Source: Desulfobulbaceae bacterium
GTDB taxonomy: Bacteria > Desulfobacterota > Desulfobulbia > Desulfobulbales > SURF-16
Direction: 5' to 3'
Length of the DNA: 5,919 nucleotides
Assembly (NCBI GenBank): GCA_021160685.1
Contig: JAGHCC010000340.1
Location: 1 to 5,919 of the forward strand
A program made the position numbers and the translations under genes. Within the stretch, counting starts at the first letter, position 1. Each line of letters starts with the position of its first letter. Shown here in pieces: positions 1 through 3,829 of the stretch. The notes under the pieces are model-generated. The model made no database searches and had not been told where the DNA came from. It saw nothing but the letters and a program-made list of their open reading frames with translations.

Positions 1-185
1 CGTACAATCTGTACCCACCCTTTCTTTAATTCTAGATCTCTCTGTTTCATCCGCTGAATATATTGTTTGGGATCTTTTGAATCAATCAGAATCAATACAA
101 CATCTTCAAGAACAAACCACCACTCGTCATTATGCAGAGTGCGGCGGATTTCCTCACCTCTAAAAACATCAATTTTCATGTTCAT
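1..185 (-). CDS. BRO-N domain protein (phage antirepressor / DinD-like), 5' fragment
   Basis: The gene reads from an ATG at 185-183 to the window edge without a stop, so only the first 61 residues are visible. The start MNMKIDVFRGEEIRRTLHND followed by EWWFVLEDVV and DSKDPKQYIQRM then KGWVQIV is the pattern of the BRO-N domain found in phage antirepressors, baculovirus BRO proteins and DNA-damage-inducible DinD-like proteins. A second ATG lies at 179-177. The first is preferred because a GGTGAG Shine-Dalgarno-like site sits 7 nt upstream of it. BRO-N domains are thought to bind DNA and often regulate phage or stress genes; the C-terminal domain that would define the subtype is outside the window. 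It lies 72 nt after cas7 on the same strand, where cas4 is usually found in type I-C loci. The family call is fairly sure; the function here is unknown. Confidence 0.75.
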   Translation of the reverse strand, partial: MNMKIDVFRGEEIRRTLHNDEWWFVLEDVVLILIDSKDPKQYIQRMKQRDLELKKGWVQIV

Positions 186-217
186 ATTCGATCTCACCCT
201 TCCATATCAATTTGAAC

Positions 218-247
218 GTTGGGTGCGAATTGTAATCCGCACCCAAC
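218..247 (-). other. Perfect 10-bp inverted repeat after cas7
   Basis: GTTGGGTGCG at 218-227 is the exact reverse complement of CGCACCCAAC at 238-247, with a 10-nt AT-rich loop. It begins about 10 nt after the cas7 stop codon and ends 32 nt before the BRO-N start. The stem is GC-rich, but no U-run follows it on the minus strand, so it is not a standard intrinsic terminator. It could protect the 3' end of the cas7 message, weaken read-through into the BRO-N gene, or bind a protein as a DNA palindrome. Confidence 0.6.
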
Positions 248-257
248 TTGACAGTGG

Positions 258-1118
258 CTACAACAATTCCAGAATTTCGACACCATCGGGCGCAGCCCCG
301 ACCGTAACTGTGTAATCCTTAAATGAACGCGCCGGACCTTCCGAACCTGCCGCACGTTTAATATCAATCAGGTCAAACAGTTTGTGCGCCGGAGCATTAC
401 CAAGTTTATCCCGGTGTTTAAAAACAAATAATTTCTGGCTGCTCATCAAACCTCTGGCCGCAGACCGATCATGCTCAAACATGTTGCACAGGGCATTCCA
501 TAACAACTCTAGATCGCCATCATCAAACCCGGTCTTCTCCGCCAAAGGTGCTGAGATAAAACCCTGCGCAACATACAACCCATAGGGTACAATATACTTG
601 CGACCCATGGTGCGCTCTTTTTCCAGATCCTTTTCATTAGTTACTGCCATACGTGTGATAGTTACCTCTTGAGAGAGAATCGGCTCGACACTTTTGGCAA
701 ACGCCAATTGCACCGGGCCACGTACCTGTCCACAATTAATTTCGGTGGTCATAACAGCCCCGAAGCTACGGATATCATAGAAATTGGAACACATCCACCC
801 GGTAATTCTCAGTGCATCTTCGATCTTTTTCGGCAATTTTTTGGCTACCGGCTTCAGATTGTACTCTTTGTATGCCATTTCGTTAGTGCGATTAAGAACC
901 GCTTTCTCCTGCACATAAATCTTGAATCCTTCAGCGTCTTCTTTGGTGAGAGCCACATGATTACGAATTTTACGCTTCAAGCAAACGTCAGTCACCAGAC
1001 CGTTACCGGTCTCTGGATCAACCCGCGGTGTATTACCGGCATCGGGGTCTCCGTTAGGATTACCGTTTTGTACGTCAAACAACAAAACAAATTCGTAGCG
1101 ATTAGTAATAACAGTCAT
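258..1118 (-). CDS. cas7: Type I-C Cascade backbone protein Cas7 (Csd2)
   Basis: This 286-residue protein has the normal length for Cas7c/Csd2. Several copies bind along the crRNA spacer to form the Cascade backbone. The N-terminal motif DVQNGNPNGDPD (residues 15-26) is the hallmark of the Csd2/Csh2 family. Other family stretches are RSFGAVM (117-123), RGPVQLAFAKSVEPI (133-147), MGRKYIVPYGLY (171-182) and FEHDRSAARG (214-223). No truncation is seen. The ATG start is fixed by a strong Shine-Dalgarno site, AGGAGG, that overlaps the last codons of cas8c; the gap between the cas8c stop and this ATG is 3 nt. Translation is therefore probably coupled to cas8c/cas11c, which suits a subunit needed in high copy number. 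Identity is very secure. Confidence 0.97.
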   Translation of the reverse strand: MTVITNRYEFVLLFDVQNGNPNGDPDAGNTPRVDPETGNGLVTDVCLKRKIRNHVALTKEDAEGFKIYVQEKAVLNRTNEMAYKEYNLKPVAKKLPKKIEDALRITGWMCSNFYDIRSFGAVMTTEINCGQVRGPVQLAFAKSVEPILSQEVTITRMAVTNEKDLEKERTMGRKYIVPYGLYVAQGFISAPLAEKTGFDDGDLELLWNALCNMFEHDRSAARGLMSSQKLFVFKHRDKLGNAPAHKLFDLIDIKRAAGSEGPARSFKDYTVTVGAAPDGVEILELL

Positions 1119-1121
1119 AGT

Positions 1122-1496
1122 TTAGTCCTCCTGTTTTTTAGAAGTAAAAAAGTCTTTACGCTGATGATAGTAACCGATCATAAACAATCCCTGTTCTTCA
1201 GCGGTTTGTGTTTTTGGATAATTGTTAAACTCTGCAATTATGTCCTGGATCATTCTGTCTAAATAAAAAGCCCGGCCTCTCTTTTCTGAATTTTTACGAA
1301 GCTTGGCAATATGGTTCGTCGAATTCTTCAATAACATGTGAAAAACTTGCCCCGGCGTCGCTGAAGCCGCCGCCAGATAACGATCTTTAATTGTTGCATT
1401 TGCACCGGGGATTGCTTCTTCTTGGGCTTTTTCCAGCACAGCAAACAACCGTCCAAGCAAATATGGTAGATCTGTTCTATTGAGATCAAAAGACAC
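1122..1496 (-). CDS. cas11c: Small subunit Cas11c, from internal start in cas8c
   Basis: Inside cas8c, in the same frame, a GTG codon (1496-1494, Cas8c residue 461) is preceded by a perfect AGGAGG with a 5-nt spacer. Initiation there would give a 124-residue protein starting M/V-SFDLNRTDLPYLLGRLFAVL and ending with the Cas8c C-terminus. It is known that type I-C systems (shown in Desulfovibrio vulgaris) make the small subunit Cas11c by internal initiation in cas8c; a C-terminal piece of about 14 kDa is expected, and this fits. Cas11c lines the belly of Cascade beside the Cas7 filament and supports DNA binding. The site and frame are seen directly; its use is inferred from the family. Confidence 0.85.
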   Translation of the reverse strand: MSFDLNRTDLPYLLGRLFAVLEKAQEEAIPGANATIKDRYLAAASATPGQVFHMLLKNSTNHIAKLRKNSEKRGRAFYLDRMIQDIIAEFNNYPKTQTAEEQGLFMIGYYHQRKDFFTSKKQED

Positions 1497-2876
1497 GGGA
1501 ACCTCCTCTATTGTTGTATTGCGCAGCAAATAGGCTTTAATCAAGGCTACGCGAAAATAGGTGACATTTTGTTCAGCCCTGATGCGACCAAGCACCACTG
1601 CCAACAAATTTTGCGGGTAACGTCCTCCAGTCAGCATCGCACGCGCCATACCGCCAGCCAGAACTGGTGAAATATTTTCTGATTTACCGAGGGTTGCAGT
1701 CTGACAAAGTAACCGCCACAACGGCGGAAAATCCGGTTCATTGTCAAACTGTTTGTCAATATTGAGTTGTCGATAGTGCTTGCCGACCCGTCCCAACAGA
1801 TCCCCCAAGCTGCTTTCCTGCCAAAAACGGATCGAAAGGCGCGCGGCATTGGGAGCAAGACCCAGAACATAAAACCGCACATCTTCATCCAGATCAGGCA
1901 TAAAATCGACAGGTCTCCGACCATCGCGAATCGATTTGAGCAAGCCATGAATGTCATTAACAGTTTTCTGGTCATCCTGTTCGCTAGATTCCCCTTTATC
2001 TGGTTTCGGCAAATCGAATATGTCAGCTAAAAACGATTCTGCCACAGTCGCTTTCTTCGCCCAAAAAACATAAGTGGTATCTCCGATGGTGATTTTCTGA
2101 CGGCTACCAGCAGAAAGCAATGAATTTAAAGCGGTAGTATAAGCAAAGGCCGAAGTCTCTGCAACTGATGCCTTATCCTGCTTATAGGAAACAAAGGCCG
2201 AGGCATTAAATGAAACGATATAACCACCCGACGTCTGTCCACCACGAACCCCCTTGATCGGCGTATGCACACGCGCCAACGGAACTTCACCCTCCCCTGT
2301 AATCAGGCATTGCCCCAAAGAAGCATCTGAATTTTCCTGACCATATTTCAGCCATTCACTCTGCACCGAAAGACGATCATGAATAAATCCCGGTATGCCA
2401 TCCAGGCGAAAAACCAAATTTGCACTACTGACATCCTCCCATTGCTGAAACCGGCCGACGACCTCTTCGGTTTGCTCACTGTTCCATTGTTGCAAATATT
2501 TTCTGACAGCCAGAAACCCAACATCATCAACATCCTTTTCAACTGCTTGCAACAGAGCGCTAAAGGCATTGAAGCGCTCACTATTTTTTTCCGTTGCCCC
2601 TTCGGCATCAGCCCCGAAAATATACGCCGCCTTGTCCCAAAGAAAATTGGCTTTGACACCCGAGGTTCGGGTCACCGCCGCAGGAACCGGCATTTTGCGC
2701 GGCCTCATTTTCTTTCCATTAGTCTCGCGCAAATCCTCAATTTCCCGTAAAGAACCACCTTCATCTAATACCAGAGCGAAAGAGATATTTTCAATACTGG
2801 TGCCAAATGCAGGCATCTCCGCGTCGGCATCATTTATCATCCGTTCATAATAACTGTTCAGTGCATGTAAAATCAT
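1122..2876 (-). CDS. cas8c: Type I-C Cascade large subunit Cas8c (Csd1)
   Basis: This 584-residue protein matches the usual Csd1/Cas8c length. Cas8c reads the PAM and helps open the target DNA. It starts MILHALNSYYERM, contains NFLWDKAAYIFG (77-88) and the Csd1 core CLITGEGEVPLARVH then IKGVRGGQTSGGYIVSFNA (about 190-225), and ends with LGRLFAVLE (474-482) and GYYHQRKDFF (568-577), all typical of the family. The ATG overlaps the cas5c stop as ATGA, and GGAGG lies 7 nt upstream inside the cas5c end, so the start is well supported and translation is coupled. The C-terminal part, from residue 461, is also a probable separate translation product, Cas11c. No frameshift is seen. Confidence 0.96.
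   Translation of the reverse strand: MILHALNSYYERMINDADAEMPAFGTSIENISFALVLDEGGSLREIEDLRETNGKKMRPRKMPVPAAVTRTSGVKANFLWDKAAYIFGADAEGATEKNSERFNAFSALLQAVEKDVDDVGFLAVRKYLQQWNSEQTEEVVGRFQQWEDVSSANLVFRLDGIPGFIHDRLSVQSEWLKYGQENSDASLGQCLITGEGEVPLARVHTPIKGVRGGQTSGGYIVSFNASAFVSYKQDKASVAETSAFAYTTALNSLLSAGSRQKITIGDTTYVFWAKKATVAESFLADIFDLPKPDKGESSEQDDQKTVNDIHGLLKSIRDGRRPVDFMPDLDEDVRFYVLGLAPNAARLSIRFWQESSLGDLLGRVGKHYRQLNIDKQFDNEPDFPPLWRLLCQTATLGKSENISPVLAGGMARAMLTGGRYPQNLLAVVLGRIRAEQNVTYFRVALIKAYLLRNTTIEEVPVSFDLNRTDLPYLLGRLFAVLEKAQEEAIPGANATIKDRYLAAASATPGQVFHMLLKNSTNHIAKLRKNSEKRGRAFYLDRMIQDIIAEFNNYPKTQTAEEQGLFMIGYYHQRKDFFTSKKQED
1502..1507 (-). promoter_or_regulatory. Internal ribosome binding site for Cas11c
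   Basis: The minus strand reads AGGAGG, then TTCCC, then GTG at 1496. The same bases encode part of the Glu-Glu-Val-Pro run at Cas8c residues 457-460. It is as strong as the sites used by cas8c and cas7. Confidence 0.85.
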
Positions 2877-3538
2877 GTGCAGACCTCCGCAGACAGAGGC
2901 GATGGCGGAGAGATAATGCCGTTCTTCATGCTGGCGCGAAAAAAGAGCGGGGTCATATCGTTGGCAAAATCGATATCAAGCAACATATAGCCCAGATCTT
3001 TTTCCTGCCCGACATAATGGGAGACCGAAATTTCCCCTTCGACCAGTTCGAACGAGGCGGGAAACTCGCGACAGCCGAGGCAGGGCTGATGGAAAAACTG
3101 CCCCTTCCGCGCCCGCCGCCGGAAGATATCGAGATGCTTTCCCTCATTGTCATCTGAACCGACCTTATCGGTCAGAACAAAATGGGCTTCAATAATATAC
3201 TCGACATCACGTAACAGGGTCGAAGCCCGTTGCTGCCGGTTTTTTCCATCATCAACCAGAAAAAAGAGTTGTTTATTCTCCCGCATGACCGCTGCGGGAT
3301 TCGGTTTAGGAATTTTTGAGCCGACTTCGTTGCGCCGAACGTTGTCGAACTTGATAAGACGCTGAACATGAATTTTGTCGATCACCCAGCGAATCGCAGG
3401 TTTCCAATGGATCGCCTCCAAAATCCCCCGCGCAGCTGAAGGTGTCATCACATCGTATGAAACACGCTCCACTTTCATTTCAGGACGGGTAAAACAGGCA
3501 TAATCGCCCCAGACCCGCAACTTAACTCCATACGCCAT
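2873..3538 (-). CDS. cas5c: Type I-C Cas5c (Cas5d), crRNA-processing subunit
   Basis: This 221-residue protein has the normal Cas5c length. In type I-C, which lacks Cas6, Cas5c cuts pre-crRNA at the base of the repeat stem and stays bound to the 5' handle in Cascade. Family motifs are VWGDYACFTRPEMKVERVSY (9-28), TPSAARGILEAIHWKPAIRW (32-51), NVRRNEV (66-72), DVEYIIEAHF (111-120), GKHLDIFRRRARKGQ (133-147) and CLGCREFPASF (153-163). Lys134-His135 match the catalytic Lys-His pair of Bacillus halodurans Cas5d. The position of its catalytic Tyr46 (IYWKP) is His44 here (IHWKP). The ATG has an AAGGAG site (3547-3552) 8 nt upstream. The first 12 arginine codons are all CGG, CGT or CGC. The gene overlaps cas8c by 4 nt. 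Confidence 0.96.
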   Translation of the reverse strand: MAYGVKLRVWGDYACFTRPEMKVERVSYDVMTPSAARGILEAIHWKPAIRWVIDKIHVQRLIKFDNVRRNEVGSKIPKPNPAAVMRENKQLFFLVDDGKNRQQRASTLLRDVEYIIEAHFVLTDKVGSDDNEGKHLDIFRRRARKGQFFHQPCLGCREFPASFELVEGEISVSHYVGQEKDLGYMLLDIDFANDMTPLFFRASMKNGIISPPSPLSAEVCT

Positions 3539-3558
3539 AGGCTTTTCTCCTTAGTCGT

Positions 3559-3596
3559 GAGACGTGAAGGCCGCCGGAATGACGGCCCTCACTCTC
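3559..3596 (-). promoter_or_regulatory. Large hairpin just upstream of the cas5c ribosome binding site
   Basis: On the minus strand GTGAGGGCCG (3592-3583) pairs with CGGCCTTCAC (3573-3564) around a 9-nt loop, with one G-U pair. The stem extends by GAGA with TCTC (3593-3596 with 3559-3562) past one bulged base. It ends 6 nt before the AAGGAG of cas5c. No U-run follows, so intrinsic termination is unlikely. It overlaps the distal part of the spacer-like stretch and could stabilise the processed cas5c-cas8c-cas7 message, define the 3' end of the upstream small RNA, or affect cas5c translation. Confidence 0.6.
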
Positions 3597-3647
3597 TCCT
3601 CAACTTCCTTCTCTTTCTGTTTCAATCCACGCCCTTTCCAGAGCGAC
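3584..3647 (-). ncRNA. Candidate CRISPR-like guide RNA (CreR/CreA-type), repeat plus 35-nt pseudo-spacer
   Basis: The degenerate repeat at 3619-3647 is followed on the minus strand by a purine-rich stretch starting AGAAAGAGAAGGAAGTTGAG and ending at about 3584, which is 35 nt, the usual I-C spacer length. The next bases (GTCATTCCGG) match 7 of the first 10 of the upstream repeat (GTCGCTCTGG), so a decayed second repeat may begin at 3583. Cas5c could cut the first repeat and yield a guide with an 11-nt TGGATTGAAAC handle. The first 17 nt of the stretch match 13 bases of a TTC-flanked site at 3813-3829 beside the local promoter. Known CreR and CreA RNAs in other type I systems have this form: a repeat-like RNA near cas genes with a partly matching spacer directed at a nearby promoter. 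The parts are visible; expression and function are inferred. Confidence 0.5.
3619..3647 (-). CRISPR. Solitary degenerate type I-C CRISPR repeat inside the cas operon
   Basis: On the plus strand the 29 nt begin GTTTCAATCCACGCCC and end GAGCGAC. The first 16 and the final GCGAC match the widespread I-C/Dvulg repeat, in which GTTTCAATCCACGCCC leads to a G+C-rich stem end and GCGAC; the copy is about 3 nt shorter than the usual 32. On the minus strand the stem is kept by compensating bases: CGCTCT (3645-3640) pairs with AGGGCG (3635-3630) over a GGAA tetraloop, with one G-U pair. The 3' handle TGGATTGAAAC is intact. No second clean copy is in the window, so this is not an array. Consensus comparison is from memory of I-C repeats. 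Confidence 0.8.
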
Positions 3648-3661
3648 TAATTTGGAAATAT

Positions 3662-3736
3662 CTATGGGGGCTCCAGTTCAACTTCCAAGCCAAAAAACTC
3701 CCTACCGAACAATCGCACTCTCATTCTAAATCGCAT
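3662..3736 (-). CDS. 24-codon mini-ORF rich in rare arginine codons (leader peptide or CreT-like candidate)
   Basis: A GGAGG (3746-3742) precedes two tandem in-frame ATGs: 2 nt before the first (3739) and 5 nt before the second (3736), so the second is preferred. The peptide starts MRFRMRVRLFGR, turns acidic with GLEVELEPP and stops at TAG (3664-3662). It has no membrane segment or known domain that I recognise. All five arginine codons are CGA, AGA, AGA, CGA and AGG, whereas the first 12 arginines of the adjacent cas5c use none of these. It lies between the promoter and the CRISPR-like repeat. It may be a leader peptide, a small toxin, or an RNA acting like CreT, which ties up rare arginine tRNA. 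It could also be a chance ORF. Confidence 0.45.
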   Translation of the reverse strand: MRFRMRVRLFGREFFGLEVELEPP

Positions 3737-3760
3737 CATTTCCTCCGCTCGCCAAACAAC

Positions 3761-3813
3761 ATTTAAAGAGCAAGATATATCAAACGATTCAAAAAGTCAA
3801 GATTTAAAGTTCA
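3761..3813. repeat. Direct repeat ATTTAAAG-NN-CA flanking the promoter
   Basis: ATTTAAAG occurs at 3761-3768 and again at 3802-3809; both are followed by two other bases and CA, so 10 of 12 bases agree. The copies are 41 bp apart, close to four helical turns. One lies just upstream of the -35 box and the other near the expected transcription start. They may be operator half-sites, but AT-rich words recur by chance. Confidence 0.35.
3772..3800 (-). promoter_or_regulatory. Sigma70-like promoter for cas5c-cas8c-cas7
   Basis: The minus strand has TTGACT (3800-3795), five of six matches to the -35 consensus, then 17 nt and TATCTT (3777-3772). TATATC two bases upstream is a second possible -10 with a 15-nt spacer. 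Transcription would start near 3765, some 29 nt before the mini-ORF start, and run through the CRISPR-like repeat into cas5c. It lies directly after cas3, so the Cascade genes may be expressed separately from cas3. Confidence 0.65.
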
Positions 3814-3829
3814 GTAATAGAAGCTAGTT
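3810..3829 (+). promoter_or_regulatory. Candidate Cascade target (TTC PAM plus partial pseudo-spacer match)
   Basis: TTC at 3810-3812, the usual I-C PAM, is followed by AGTAATAGAAGCTAGTT (3813-3829). The pseudo-spacer beginning at 3618 reads AGAAAGAGAAGGAAGTT. They agree at 13 of 17 positions, with mismatches at 3, 6, 12 and 13. Positions 6 and 12 are ones that type I guides leave unpaired. Matching falls off after this. The PAM is 9 bp upstream of the -35 box and the site overlaps the cas3 stop. Mismatch 3 is inside the seed and both sequences are A/G-rich, so a chance match is possible. Confidence 0.42.

Noticed and set aside
218..247. Intrinsic terminator after cas7
   Set aside because: The stem is good, but no U-run follows on the minus strand or on the plus strand.
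669..1262. 197-codon plus-strand ORF antisense to cas7 and cas8c
   Set aside because: It lies opposite two well-supported cas genes, has no recognisable domain, and is explained as a frame shadow. The plus-strand ORF at 4000-4707 opposite cas3 is rejected for the same reason.
1631..1975. Minus-strand 114-codon ORF inside cas8c in another frame
   Set aside because: It is wholly within the intact Cas8c frame and shows no family motif or convincing ribosome binding site.
3551..3592. 13-codon GTG ORF ending at TAA just before the cas5c ribosome binding site
   Set aside because: GAGGAG lies close upstream, but the ORF spans the large hairpin, is very short and has a GTG start; chance is more likely than a leader peptide.
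3788..3801. Second TTC-flanked site, covering the -35 box, with 8 of 11 matches to the pseudo-spacer
   Set aside because: It mismatches at seed positions 2, 7 and 8 and stops matching after position 11; the A-run explains most agreement. The site at 3810-3829 is better.
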